From: Cristatella mucedo
Lineage: Eukaryota; Bryozoa; Phylactolaemata; Cristatellidae
Reading direction: 5' to 3'
Assembly (NCBI GenBank): GCA_009760855.2
Contig: WPIO01000001.1
Span: 12,779,501 to 12,843,500 of the forward strand
DNA: 64,000 bases
The translations under genes were made by a program, and so were the position numbers. Below, in pieces: positions 1 through 24,477 of the stretch (position 1 is the stretch's first letter; the number at the start of each line of letters is the position of its first letter). The notes under the pieces are model-generated. The model was not told where the DNA came from, did not search any database, and worked only from the letters and a program-made list of their open reading frames with translations.

Positions 1-870
1 AAGTGCAACTCGAATAGCGGTCAAGCAGCAAAGGATGGGTCTGCTGCCTCACCCGGCACAAGCAACTACAACCATTACATCGAAGACATAATTCAAATAG
101 AACACACGTGACATTTTCTAGAACAGCAACTGTTTCGCGGGTTTCCTACCCTGCAGACATGCGTGCGTGTGTCGGAGGGTTGCACTTTTGGCGAGCAATT
201 AACGGCTGGCCGGAGTAGATTTCCAAGGAGGCCTTATACGCCAATGGTTGCCGAAAATGGTCCCACGGTGCTAAAACTTAAGCATAGGTGCTGACATGAG
301 GTGTCACTGTCCCAAAATGACTAATTAGCTTTCAAACCAGAACTCTTCATTGAGCATTACAAAATAACGAGTAAACCTTAAGTTATCGAAGCGATGCAAG
401 ATCGGTAGTTCTCACGTACACATGCCACACAGAGTAGCAGCCGGGATCGTCATATAACGGTCGCTAACAAACATGCTCACTCGCTAACTAACTGAATATT
501 ACCACGACCCAACGATCTGCATTCTGAATTATACCATGATAAGCTTTACTAAAGCCATCAACAGTGCAACACGAATTGACCCCCAACCGCAGGGACTATC
601 GGCAAAGATAAGACATGTAACCGCTCGACAATCTCCTGCACATCGCCAACGCGATAGACTGGGCTGGAATGGGCACTCGGAGGGCACCTCTGGAATAAGC
701 ATGAAGTGAAACCTGTGAAAATCACTTGAATACTAGATACAGAACTTCTACGTGCAAAACGTACAGTGCCGTCCTTAGATGAGCATCCGACACGGCCTGC
801 GTGCCTCCCACTACTCCGCGCGCAGGCGGCTCCGATCGAGTCCGTACTACTCAACGCTCGCTGGCCTCAC
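1..870 (-). other. First intron and downstream part of the KLHDC4-like gene
   Basis: This lies downstream of the KLHDC4 exon 1 donor on the minus strand. I could not identify any Kelch-repeat exon in it with confidence. No repeat family was recognised. Confidence 0.5.
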
Positions 871-984
871 CTCGCCATGGGCAACGAGTTCTTTCTTGGT
901 TTTCTTTGTGATTTTCTTTTCAGTTTTGGACGCTGTCTTTTCAGCCCCGTGCCCTTTCTTGCTCTTGTCTTTCTTTTTACCCAT
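871..984 (-). CDS. KLHDC4: KLHDC4 homologue, first coding exon
   Basis: This exon encodes 38 residues beginning MGKKKDKSKKG and containing GHGAEKTASK and a run of Lys-Lys pairs. It aligns along its whole length with the N-terminus of Kelch domain-containing protein 4 as I remember it (MGKK, then GAEKTA, then a basic stretch). The start codon has a purine at -3 and G at +4. The exon ends in phase 0 at a GAG|GTGAGG donor. In the known family the Kelch propeller follows this basic leader; those exons must lie to the left, mostly or entirely outside the window. The function of KLHDC4 is poorly defined. The gene is head-to-head with the ZCCHC14-like gene. This exon was recognised from its translation, because it is too short to stand out as an ORF. 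Confidence 0.8.
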
Positions 985-1341
985 CGTCAGCTGTCAAAGC
1001 GTTACGCGCTAAGGAGAACTGTTGGGAAGCATGTGGGACCACCGAGCGCCATGTTCGCACCGCGACAGCTGCAGACCTACGACCTGAGAGGCGAGTCGAG
1101 TCGAACTTGTTTTTGCTTTTACTTTGTCTATTTGACTCTGATCTTAAAAAATTGATTTTCCTTGGTAAATTAGTTTTATTTTCGCTAAGACGTTCGTGTA
1201 AAGTGACAAGCACTACCCTAGCAATCGTCTTGAAAACCCCGGATGTTGAAAATTCTCTTCGCTATACCGTAAAAAACTGGCCGGCTGTCTGAATTTCAGG
1301 CGATACGGGGGCCACGCAAACCGTACGCCTACAACTAGGTC
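985..1341. promoter_or_regulatory. Putative bidirectional promoter between KLHDC4-like and ZCCHC14-like genes
   Basis: Only 357 bp separate the two divergent start codons, so both 5' UTRs and core promoters probably lie here, unless non-coding first exons lie elsewhere. I see no clear TATA box. The stretch mixes a GC-rich half next to KLHDC4 with a T-rich half next to the plus-strand gene. An in-frame TAG at 1336-1338 fixes 1342 as the most upstream start on the plus strand. Confidence 0.5.
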
Positions 1342-13579
<12,238 letters not shown>

Positions 13580-14007
13580 ACTCATGCATACACGCACACA
13601 TATCTCTACTATTTAAGTGTGAAAGTCCTTCATGCCGAAAGATGGTGCACTCGCGTCACGTGGCAAGATGGGCACTTCCTTCAAGTGGCAAGATGCGTTG
13701 CCTTCCGTGGTGGAACTACTATGACTCAGCGAAGCGAGTCCACAGGCTGCAGTGAGCTGCTCGTAGTAAATAAACACACTGACTCGACCAAAACTAGCAT
13801 GCCTTGATTGCCTAGCATTGCCATTCTTAAGGGTCCTCTAGTAACTGCAAATGGATTCAAGATGTGCACAGGATTGTGGACGTCTATTGCAGCAGCAAAG
13901 TGACCCAACCGGCTTGCATTTTTCTAAAACTAATAATAATAATTGATAATTTCAAAGAATAATAATTCCTAATATCTGCTAGCTAACATAGGTATATATA
14001 CATACAG

Positions 14008-14009
<2 letters not shown>

Positions 14010-14097
<88 letters not shown>

Positions 14098-14126
14098 TAG
14101 AGAGAGAGAGAAAGAGAGAGAGAGAT
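14010..14126 (+). repeat. (AT)n/(AG)n compound microsatellite
   Basis: An AT repeat to about 14094 passes through ATAG into a short AG repeat. Confidence 0.95.
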
Positions 14127-14308
14127 GTTAGCACCTCTTCTAGATATTCTTGTCCATATGCACTCCATTCGCATGCAGAGAATTTAAAAGGATCATTAGA
14201 GGCTGTTTGCTTAGCAGCTGTTAGTTTCCCGATGTGCCATGGCAGTAGGAGCAGACTTTTACGTAATAAACCCAGTAGTTTACCTAGAATGGACCCGCAG
14301 TCGATGCC

Positions 14309-14500
14309 ATGCTGACGAAAAGTGCTAGAACCCCGTCCCCTAGGAGGGGCGGAATAATATTGTACATTAAAATGGTAGAGTTTGATTTTATACTTGCAGC
14401 TGAGGATCTTGTTTGCAATCTAGACGGCTCGAAATTTTGTGTGTGGGCACATTTGTGCGTGGGAGATGATTTATCTTGCACTTTTAACCCAACCACGTGT
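14309..14500 (+). pseudogene. Possible LINE endonuclease fragment
   Basis: The open stretch contains RRGGIILYIK followed about 30 residues later by FCVWAHL. This spacing resembles the RGGGVALYVK...E-x-VWVEI region of the apurinic-like endonuclease of non-LTR elements. It is short and no catalytic residues can be assigned. Confidence 0.35.
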
Positions 14501-14601
14501 GGGAATGCTCACGAAGTACTCACCTGCAGTAGGGAAGACAAGGAACAAACAGCAAAATCAAAGATCAAATTGTCGCCAATCACAGGATATGTCTAAACAA
14601 T

Positions 14602-15060
14602 GTGAATGTAGTACAGAAGCTTGGTAATAGTAAGGGGACTGTTAGGTCCCACGTGAAGAAGTATCTTCAGGGTGGCAGCATGGATGTCCCAACACTCTCT
14701 AGCCAGCCACGGGGTACGACAAAAAGGGACGACCGCTTGCTGATGTTGTTTGCTCTGGATCAAAGGAAAGCCTCACTTCTAGCTCTTTGTAATCTCTTGG
14801 AAGAGGCCACGGGCAATGTTGAAAGCGTCGATACGGTTCGTTAGAGGCTTTCATAGTATAGCATTTATATAAGAGTCGGCAAATGTAAGCCGTTAATAAA
14901 AAGCATGACGACGAAAAAGCCGTCTGCATTGGGCGCTCGTCAACATGCTCACTTTACAGCTTGTGACTGGAGCCATGTTTTGTGGACTGACGAAAGTCAA
15001 TTCATGGTCAGCGGAGATAGAAAATGCAGGACTTTCGTCAGCCATAGAAAAGGTTAATAA
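14602..15060 (+). pseudogene. Tc1/mariner-like transposase relic
   Basis: The N-terminal helix-turn-helix part reads KLGNSKGTVRSHVKKYLQGG, then SQPRGTTKRDDRLLML, then LEEATGN, typical of the Tc1 second DNA-binding helix region. Stops interrupt the frame after 14844. The same frame resumes with ARQHAHFTACDWSHVLW then TDESQF, which contains the first catalytic Asp-Glu-Ser block of the DDE domain. The rest of the catalytic domain is missing and no terminal inverted repeats were seen, so it is inactive. Confidence 0.75.
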
Positions 15061-15284
15061 TTTCAACGGGATCTGTTGCAATTTAAGCTCAAGTAACAAT
15101 GCCGCAACAAACATGTATGCAGCATCAATAATACGAAAGTATCAGCTTATGACACTCAAGGTTCGAATGCATGAATTTTCGACCGCATGGATAAGCTGTA
15201 ATGTTGGGCAGTTTTTGATCGGCTAGCAGTTCTTGGGTGAGGTAAGGCTAATACATGAACTCCACTAGTTAGTTAACACTTCCT

Positions 15285-16502
15285 CTCTCTTCTTCCGTTC
15301 CTATCAAAGACACTCGAACGGGTCGTGGCGGACCAGCTAAACTCGTATATCGAAACCTCACACCTTGCTAGTAAGTTCCAGTCTGGCTTTAGAGCTAATC
15401 ACTCCACAGAGTCAGCATTGCTTCGGGTATACAACGACCTACTTAGGAATGCAGACATGGGTAGAGTGTCTCTTCTTGTTTTGCTTGATCTTTCGGCAGC
15501 TTTTGATACCATTGATCACAAAGTTCTTCTAGAGTGCCTCTCATCTCGCCTGGGCATCACTGGCACTGCTCTGCAGTGGTTCAGGTCCTATCTCAGTGGA
15601 AGACTCCAGAGTATTGACGTGAATGGACAAAGATCATGTGAAGTACCTCTGAAATATGGAGTACCTCAGGGCTATGTGCTAGGTCCGGTCCTTTTTCACC
15701 GTTTATACTCTCCCTCTTGCTGATGTGATTGCCAAGCACAATCTAGGCTTTCACTTCTATGCAGATGACAATACCACGTCCAAGTTGGTCCATGCATTCG
15801 TGACATCTCGCCTCGACTTCTGCAACTCACTGCTCACTGGCCTACCAGCATGTGCGATCAGGCGATTGCAGCTGGTGCAAAACTCTGCAGCTAGGCTTGT
15901 CTGTCGTGAGCGTTGCAGTTGCCACATTACTCCACTTCTCGCCGACCTGCACTGGCTACCAGTCAAGCAACGGATTGACTTCAAGGTTTTGTCCCTCACT
16001 TTTAGGTCCCTTCATTCTATGGCTCCAGCCTATCTGTCAGATATACTACCCCATCAGGCTAAGCATCGTACCACCCGCTTTTCGGAATCCAACAGTCTAG
16101 AAATACCTCATACAAACCTTAAATCCTTTGGAGACCGTGCATTTAGTTCATATGCTCCCAAAGCCTGGAACTCCCTCCCGACCTGCGTCAGAACATCCCC
16201 CGACCTGACCACATTTAAAAGGAACCTAAAAACACCTATTTAGGACAGCATTTAGTGGGTCCCTGTGATTCGTCCTTGATGTGCTTATGCATGCTGACAC
16301 TGCATGCTGCCACTAACCACATTTGCATGCTGACCCTGTGCATGTCACCCCTAACCATATTATTCATTTCGTTTGTTTTTTTCAAGCATGATTTTACTTA
16401 CCATTCAATTGCATTTCACTTTACAGCAAATGTAAAGCGCCTAGAGAGAGATTAAGTTCTCTGAGGGCGCTTTATCAAGTACATTATTATTATTATTATT
16501 AT
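15285..16502 (+). mobile_element. L2-like LINE, 5'-truncated and internally deleted, with 3' tail
   Basis: The first part (15310-15720) encodes the reverse transcriptase with LDLSAAFDTIDHKVLLE and a [10 protein letters not shown] block. A frameshift near 15722 leads to GFHFYADD, the catalytic box, but the region after it is missing: the frame jumps to [20 protein letters not shown] and the C-terminal domain ([34 protein letters not shown]) ending at 16243. The copy at 39.4-41.0 kb keeps the missing part. The 3' UTR ends in a hairpin (AAAGCGCC...GGCGCTTT, 16434-16473) and (ATT)n, as in the L2 clade. It is not autonomous. Confidence 0.9.
16434..16473 (+). promoter_or_regulatory. LINE 3'-tail hairpin
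   Basis: An 8-bp perfect stem (AAAGCGCC with GGCGCTTT), extended by AGAGA/TCTCT, stands just before the (ATT)n end. In L2-type elements such tails are thought to be what the element's reverse transcriptase recognises. The same structure ends every LINE copy in the window and the SINE-B copies. Confidence 0.6.
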
Positions 16503-19500
16503 TCTTACCATCTGTTTCTCCGTCACCCTCCCCCTTGCCTTCTTTCACCATATCATTATCTCTCGCCTCTCTATCTCCTTGCTCACTCTCCCTCCTTCCA
16601 GTATGCTAGTTGCTCGCTCCAGAGGTACTAATGGATATATGCAAATATGCATTAAATCACTGATGCTTCGTGAAATAGCCTTGGAGCTACCTTACGGTTA
16701 TTTATGCTTTGATTAGTTGGTACTGCGCTTTACGGCTATCTAGGGACACCATTTTGGTTTGAGGGCGACAAAGGGTGAAGCTTTAGGTTTAGGTGGTTTT
16801 TCGTTTGTTGCTCATGCAAGTTCTGCCATCGTCCCATCTGATGTAGCCGAATTAGTGAGCTAATTGTTTATTGCACTATTGGGGAACGATTCTACCGTAA
16901 TTGTGTGTGGCATTATAATGATGCCGACGGAGTTTCTCGTTTCTCCGTGAAGACCCTCAGGTGTCATCGCTTTATGTCTTATGTTTTATCTTTCGAGCTG
17001 AATTGGACTACAACTACAATGTTGAATTGTGACATGTTTACAGGACAGTATCGTCTCAACTATGAATCACAACTGGATGCTTAATCACAGTGGTCTGTTC
17101 CAAAAGCATCTGCCTACATTGCCGCAATACAGCCATCATATCAAAACACGGCTGCAGTATCACGTGGACATCAGCAAACAGTCGCGCTATTATTAGCGAA
17201 GCTCATTTTGCGGTTCCTTAGTGAATCGTGCTGCGTGTTGGTGCTAGTTTAGACAGTCAGAGGGCTACCCTCTCTTTCGCGGCTGCATCATATACATATT
17301 GGTAGCTATACTTTGCTCTTCACGCTAAGCTTCGTCTTAGCATCTTTAGGCAACTGATGTTAGTGACATGAACGAGCACCTTTTGTTTAATGTATTTTGA
17401 TGACAATGTTTTATCTGATGTAAAGCAGTTCTCGCGTACCTGTTTCTCCTATTTTTGCCCAACTATGGCGTGGAAAATAAATTATGCAATCTCCTGTGCG
17501 TATTATATTTATTTTTGGTTAATACGAGATTTTGCTGTTTTAAAGCTAATAATTTGCTGGGAGCAGGAGATCAGATCCAAACTCCGAAGATTTAGCATAC
17601 TATTCTGCAGATGGCAGTTGCGAGTTTTGAACTTGAAAGTACGGATATTTTAATTTATGAATATTGATGGTTATGAATGTACAGGCCCGGTTGCTCTCAA
17701 AAAATTGTATTTTATAAATCGGCGAAATCATCCTAGCAGTAGCTGTTCACATCATTGCCAGCAAAGTGGCATGCAGAGCACTGCAATTGCAGCTAATAGC
17801 TACATGTCAAACTAAGAATAAGTATACACAATAAACGTCAGTACACAAATGTTTTAGGTTAAATGGGACTATGTTATCAGCCAAAAATCAGCAACGCTGA
17901 AAAGCCTTCCGTAAGCCGCTTTCTTAGGGGGCATTATATATTCGCCGCTGTATAAGGGAAGCCAATATTTAGGTCAATTATAGATAATCTTCAATTTTTT
18001 TTGTTACCAGTCATTCTTTGCTGCTGAGAAGCCATGTACTCTACGGCAGTCAATTGATGAATTTAGTCCTCAAAAATTGCAATATTTGCAGAACATTTAT
18101 GACTCCTGCATTTTTGAAGTACGTAATGATTTCTTTGCAATAATCTGCCGTCGTTATGACACACGAAACTTGATGTCGCATTAGCAGTGACCCGGGACGT
18201 GCTGAATGCAGCCATTATTGGCAAATATGCCAGTGCAGGCAGATTATTATGCTCGCGCATACAAATAAGCTTTTAAAAAGTGGCTTTAATGTGAGTACGT
18301 AGCAATGGAATAAGTATGGACAGCCGCTCGGTGACCGTAGTGAACGATATGCTTGCTATATCGAAGATTATGACAATGCCAGGAGTATTAGTGATTTACT
18401 GAATTATAATGATTAGGAATTATATCATATGTGGCTTAGATGTTATAAAAAGCTCACTTCAAGCCAGGAGTAGTAAGTTCAACTTAAGGCTTCGAATCCG
18501 TAAGTCGCACTATACGGCTGGGGCTAGACACAGCGCATATCTACGCCTACGCAATTGACAGATCTACATTTATGAAAGGGACGGACTTGAATAGCTAGCA
18601 TACCTGAATGTATCGAGGCAGCAATAGCGACTCTTTGACCGTGCTTTGAGGCCTAGCCAGTGATTCTAGCGCGTCTTCAAAGACTAGCACTTATTACGTG
18701 CACTGTGTTTGTACTGAGGACTCAAGTACTGAAGTCGTTCCAGACGCTAGTAACTACTGAAAGAAGCCGTCTGTCTCCTTAACTAAGTTTTTCTGAGATT
18801 GTTTAGTGACTCCATCGAAAATGAAATTCTTCAGTTCCCGCAGACTAATTTCTTCTCGGGACAAGATAATTGCTGACGACTCGGCTTTGGTCTCGGCCAT
18901 CGTAGGCAAGCCGCGAAAGCGGTCAGGGGAGGCGCCGTCGGCAAGCTTAGATATCTAGAAATCGCCACTCTACCTGATAATTCCTTAAAGTGCCCATATT
19001 GGCGTTACGAGTACAAACTTGTATAGGGATTCAGGATATAAGCATTCAGGATTACTCTTTAGTAAAAATGCTTAAATGTTTAAATACTGCCAGCCTAGTT
19101 GCTGCAGCGATAATTTTCAACTGCAAAGATGAACGTGCAAGCCCAGCTGATTAATTCAACAGAGTAAATATGAGAGCTCAACATATTAACTTTCTTACCT
19201 GCCCGCATCTAAACCACGATGTTCGGGTGAGAAAAAGCAAAAGGTTCTCGAATAGAGATTAAGCGTGGCACATTCGTCAGCTGTGCTTTTGTTAAGGCTG
19301 AAAATTCGGTAAGTAGCTTTTAGAAAAGTAAGCTTGAAAAAGTACGTAGCCTCTTTGGCTTGTTGCATTGCAGCTGTCCTGCAATGACGTGTGTTAGCCA
19401 CTGCAATCCATTGCCTGCTCTAGCGATACCGTCCTATTGATGAGCTATTGATGAATGGAGCGTCATTAACGAGTTTGACTTCGCAGTCTGAATCTCTACA

Positions 19501-21612
19501 AGGCAGAGACACAGCCTCAACGGAGAGCAGCATTGTTTGACTGCACATAGTCCAAGTTCTTGCTTATTGCCTGCGCAAGACCAGAAACTTGCGGTCGCCA
19601 TATCAGTGCGTCATCTTCCTAGTTTCCCGATGGTCGCGACGCTCTTGCCGTTCCCTCTGGCATCCGGATTCGCAGCCAAATTCCGATCCTGAACGCCAGC
19701 AGCCCAACGATTTTCTCATCCGCACAAACCGCTGACATCGCAGAGATTCTGCACCTGCTACTCTGTCCACATATATCAACGTGCAGTCGTGCCGCTAGGT
19801 CGCTGGCCTCGCCGCTCCACAAGCCTGTATCGTGAGCGACGAATTTGTCCAACAGGATCGTGACGGGAGCAGTGAACCGAGCCATGCAAGAAAGGAAAAT
19901 ACTGTGCCGCTAATGCGAGCAACAACGGAAGTACACGCTGCTCTCTCCCCGTGCCCAGGTCTGCGATGGGAATCGGCGAATTGAAAATCCAGTCACCACA
20001 CAGGTCGCTGCCCTTACCTCCATCTGGGTTTAGCTCGCAACCGTGGGGTCGATCGACGTACAGGTATTTGATATTGGCGAGTGCGAGTTTCAAAAACACT
20101 TTGAACCCCCAGAGACGCTTATTGTCATTTGCTTCACTTTATATACTCTGTAGCAGAGTCGGAAAATTATTAACACGGGATGGCAGAGTCGGTTCGAAGA
20201 AAAATGTTACAATCCTTTGCGAAATCCTCTAGCCACCGCTGTCGAGAACGCCGCCGCTGCATGAAGATCTCGATAAAATAACCCCCTTTTCGACGTATTA
20301 AATGTGCTCTCGCGATCATGCATTCCCGATCCGGAAAATACTTCTATTTGCAGTTTAACCCAACTTCCTTCATATCGATATATCATGCCTCATCGCGAGA
20401 CTTCGCAGTCGGCCCGGTGGCGAGGTGCCACGGTCGTCGGCTAAGCGCGCCGTTTGACCGAGCGAAGTCCACGATACCACGTAATTGAGCTCGTTATTAA
20501 GCTCGCGCTGGGATAGCAGGCTCACGACACCACGGTCCTTAGCTTCTGACCGCAGCGTGGGTCTCGCATCCGGCGGAACCCTTTACGCACTCAGGATCTA
20601 AGTGCGGACACATCGCCTTGCTCTTGCCACGACCAGACGGAGCGGCACCGACCCCATCACTTGCGATCTTGAAGAGAGTTTCAGCTCAAAGCTCGTTAAG
20701 AATTCTAGATATCGCTTGGGTCAGACCTTGGGTCCTACCTTGCTGCCTCGATACGGAAATTAGAAATGCGAAGTACAGTGGAACAGCTATGGTCCAATGC
20801 GGAACATTTTTAGGGTACAACTTTCCAAGTCGTCTTAGTGCTTTTCAAGTGATTCTGAAGCAGGATCGTCGGGAATTTGAATCAGTAGCCGTAACTGAAT
20901 TTCATTGGGCAATCCAAAGCGGCTGACAAAGTGCCGATTTTGCTAGCCTGTACCCGTGAACAAATCATTGAGAACTTAAAAGTTGCTTCGGAAGGCTAGC
21001 TAAAGTGTTCGCTGACCTACTTGGTGACCTACATCCTACATGCGTACAATCTTGCAGTTCTTAATGTAGCAAAGTATATTATGTAAAATGAAAAATATTT
21101 CAAAATATCATGTTATCTGTTATTTTATTTTAACAGTACTTTGCTATAACACATTTACCATTCACATTTTTGTTCAAGCGGACTTTATTTTCATTAGTCA
21201 GCGCCGGCAAGCAATTCAGCTGTGACTTATATTAACGGATGCCCATTGTAAATAATGTAAATGTCGTTGACAAAGACTTTTAAGCTAATTCGATGCAAAA
21301 ATCTATCTGCTAGTAGTTGCATGACAGATGGCTGTAGACTTCATGTAAGATTTTGCAAATCCTAAATTGAAGGACGATTTGTTTTAAAATAGTCACCTAT
21401 GCGGCATCCTTTTCTAAGATACATTATATGAAGAATGTCATGCAAAGGAAAAGGTTGTCTGCTTGTTAGCGGAATATCTACACTTGATACCTAAGCACCT
21501 TGCCATTAAAGCGCGTCTTCCCTCGTAATAAAAGCTGGCATTGGGGCATTGGTGCACGGGAAATGTCTTGAAGGTTACCTAAACAGAAGCTGTTTAGTTA
21601 TAGGTAAACCTT
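16503..21612. other. About 5 kb with no recognised gene or repeat
   Basis: Only short ORFs on both strands. A GC-richer island at about 19600-20650 carries overlapping ORFs of 88-107 aa on both strands, none matching a family I know. An exon in that island cannot be excluded. Confidence 0.4.
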
Positions 21613-22720
21613 GTGCTACTCAGAAATAGAAAACTCAAAGCTCAGAATGGGCTCTTCGAGCATGGAGTCCTGTTACAGAGTAAACTTTCACTGGACGAGC
21701 ACATCAACTCAACATGGTTAAGTCTGCCTACTTTCAGCTACGCAAGCAGCCAAATTTGGGCCTGCTTAAACATGGATACCACTTCCAAGTTGGTCGTGCA
21801 TCTGCGGCTTATCGTCTCGACTTCTGCAACTCACTACTCGCAGGCTTCAACCAGTGCTATAGAGCGCTTAAAGTTGGTGCTAAATTCTGCAGCTAATATT
21901 ATCTGTCGTGAAGGTCGCTTCTGCCGCACTCGACTAATTTTCACCGATCTGAAACGGCTCACATCAAACAGCGTATTTATTTCACGGTGTTTTCACTCAC
22001 TTTTAGGTTCCTCTATTCTCTCGCTCTGGACTAGCGATCTGAAAAACTTCCTAATCAGGCTAGGCAACGTACCGCCCGCTCTTCTGACCCATTTAGCTAA
22101 GCGTCGAATCAACCTCAATCTTTTGGAGATTCGCCTGTAGTTTAAATACTCCCAAAGTCTAGAACTCACTCACGACGGACATCGTGACTGTCCCTGAATT
22201 GACATTTAAAAAGAAGCTGAGAACTCACACGTTCCTCGCTCCATTTGCTGAGATCGTTTCAATTGTCCTTTGTGTGTTTATGCACGCTGACACCGTGTGT
22301 ATGGTCACTAACGATATTCCTCTATTCTCTCGCTCTGGACTAGCGATCTGAAAAACTTCCTAATCAGGCTAGGCAACGTACCGCCCGCTCTTCTGACCCA
22401 TTTAGCTAAGCGTCGAATCAACCTCAATCTTTTGGAGATTCGCCTGTAGTTTAAATACTCCCAAAGTTTAGAACTCACTCACGACGGACATCGTGACTGT
22501 CCCTGAATTGACATTTAAAAAGAAGCTGAGAACTCACACGTTCCTCGCTCCATTTGCTGAGATCGTTTCAATTGTCCTTTGTGTGTTTATGCACGCTGAC
22601 ACCGTGTGTATGGTCACTAACGATATGGCATGCTCCCGTTGCATCATATGTAAAGTGCCCAGGAAGAGATTTATGGCTTCTTTCACGCAATAAAAGCGCC
22701 TCATTGTTAGTTATTATAAT
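21613..22720 (+). mobile_element. Decayed L2-like LINE fragment with internal tandem duplication
   Basis: It preserves a remnant of the region after the YADD box (GVLLQSKLSLDEHINS, compare GVLFQKGLSLDNHISS at 40.2 kb), the [11 protein letters not shown] block and an LNSAANIICRE block. Multiple frameshifts are present. The 3' UTR features (ATGCACGCTGACACCGTG, then GTAAAGTGCCCAGGAAGAGA) are visible to about 22700. A 309-bp segment is duplicated in tandem. Confidence 0.75.
22008..22625 (+). repeat. 309-bp tandem duplication
   Basis: 22008-22316 is repeated immediately as 22317-22625. I see one base difference (CAAAGTCTAG versus CAAAGTTTAG). It lies wholly inside the decayed LINE. Confidence 0.92.
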
Positions 22721-22739
22721 CATTTCGTACAAGCTTTAG

Positions 22740-23391
22740 CGCAAAGCTAGCCTCACTAGTTCAGATAGCGGTGAAATGCACGAAATCTTTACTGACTCGT
22801 GACGCGTGTAAAGACGCTGGTACGAATGGTATGGGACTGCGATCCCAAAATTTTGTTATAAGTGTCAAGCTCGCAACGGCGTCAGGAACTGCCACTATAT
22901 TGCAGCTTTTACGGCCAGCGACTTCAGGCTGACTCGCTGCCAGCTTACGCTCAGTTCATTAAGAGTTAACGCTCAGCGTAATGATAGCTAACACTCAGCG
23001 GAATGACTCACAGACTGGCAAACCGTCATCAAAAGAGACCTGCCACGCTTAGGTTCTCTCCTTTTATGCCACGGATGGCAACGAAAGTCTCCCAATAATC
23101 CGGATACAGAAATAAATATCGAGCTCGTCGTAAGCCAGCTTCTCGTAGCTATTTGATTGGCGGTCTACAGTTCAAATTCAGTGACTGATTCTTAAGGTCA
23201 TTGTCGCAGAGCATTGTATTATCACGCCTTAAAAACCTTGTATCCATTCTCGGACGCTTTGCGGCTTACAGCCTCGTGGCGCCCTGACGCCGCGGACGGG
23301 TGCATTTGAGCTTTTTAGTAGCCAGGCATCTTCCAAGTTGCTGGTGTGCTAGTGTACCCAGGCTAGGTTCGGTTGGCTGGTACCTGACGGC
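22740..23391. other. Nothing recognised
   Basis: Unique-looking sequence with no ORF of interest. Confidence 0.4.
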
Positions 23392-24084
23392 TGTAATGAG
23401 GGTCGCCGGCTAGGCCGGAGTCGGACCTACGGCATAGCCGGATGTGTGCGGTAATGCGAGGTCAACGGGACTCTTGGGTAGGAGACGTTGGCCAAGGAAG
23501 TCGTGGTGTTGGAGGCTTCCGGTCTCACCGAGTTATGCACCTGGATTCGTGCAGGCGTGCTCCGGCGATGCTGCCACGCACGCAAGGGAACGAGTACCCA
23601 AGGCCCGAGCGGAGCTGGATAGCTCGCTCGTTGTTGAGACTTGTGTATTCCGCGTTCCCCGTGTAGCGTGTTCGTGACCCCCCCATGTGTTGGCGTCTTT
23701 CGGTGGAAGCTCACGACTGTGGTAGTTGTCGACTCGGACTAGCCAAGCAGTTACTCGGCCAGCCGGGTTTTGGACGGCGTACGCTCGTACTGTTGGATTC
23801 AGAGTCGGTACAACGACAGGACTGCAGAAGCCGACTGACCCCAACTAGCACGTTTGTTCGCGCTTGCTGCGTCGTCTTGTGCCCGTATAGTGTGCTCTGT
23901 TTAGGACCCTCCCTGTAGACTTGTTTAGTTCCTTTTTGTTGTTGGTGCATGCGTTATTATAAAGAGGTTTACCCTTACGGCTGCTCGTCTTACCCTAGCT
24001 CGGCGGCGTGGCGAGCGGCAGCGTGGCGGTGAGTATGGCGGTGTTTGGCGGCAACTAGCCTCTGACACCTGGAATTCGGTTACA
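23392..24084 (+). mobile_element. Possible solo LTR
   Basis: A GC-richer block of 693 bp begins TGTAATGAGG and ends GGTTACA, giving a TGTAA/TTACA terminal inverted repeat. Near its 3' end a T-rich stretch and TATAAAGAGG resemble the R/U5 region of an LTR. I see no target-site duplication, no primer-binding site and no gag-pol sequence beside it, so this is only a suggestion. Confidence 0.25.
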
Positions 24085-24228
24085 CTAGAATACGGCAGTG
24101 GAATCAGCAGCTGGGAATCAGCGGCGTGCTGGAATGCAGCCGCTCTCTTCAAGCTGTCTGTATTATCTTCTCGCGTCGCACTGAGCCAGGTTGTCTTACT
24201 GGTCGAACCGAGCTGTCTCCATCGCTAG

Positions 24229-24300
24229 CTGATTCAGCAACTTCATTTATATAGCGGCAGAAGAGTTTAAACGGCTATCGTCACTGCTCGCTGCATCGCC
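24229..24300 (-). mobile_element. SINE-A fragment
   Basis: CTAGCTGATT, then TATAGCGGCAGAAGAG and ACGGCTATCGTCACTGC match the reverse complement of the SINE-A body and tail at 43271-43340. The tRNA head is missing. Confidence 0.65.
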
Positions 24301-24477
24301 ATGTCAGTGACTTTTGCACGCTGATAAACACCGTCGTAAACTTATGTAGGCTTGCCGTTCGCCTACTCTCCCCCGTAGACGCCAGCAGCCGTCTGTAGCT
24401 GCCGCTTAGCACCGCCAGCAGGATTGCCCCTCGACTATCTGACCGTCGCCGCGCTGGTTTGGCCATGGTTAAGGTGC

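Noticed and set aside
560..640. Possible second KLHDC4 exon on the minus strand beginning EIVERLHVL
   Set aside because: It fits phase 0 and faintly resembles the DLEALIAHF helix of KLHDC4, but the acceptor has a poor pyrimidine tract, there is no good donor and the frame soon stops.
23427..23918. Overlapping ORFs of 74-103 aa on both strands
   Set aside because: They lie inside the GC-rich putative LTR block and show no domain.
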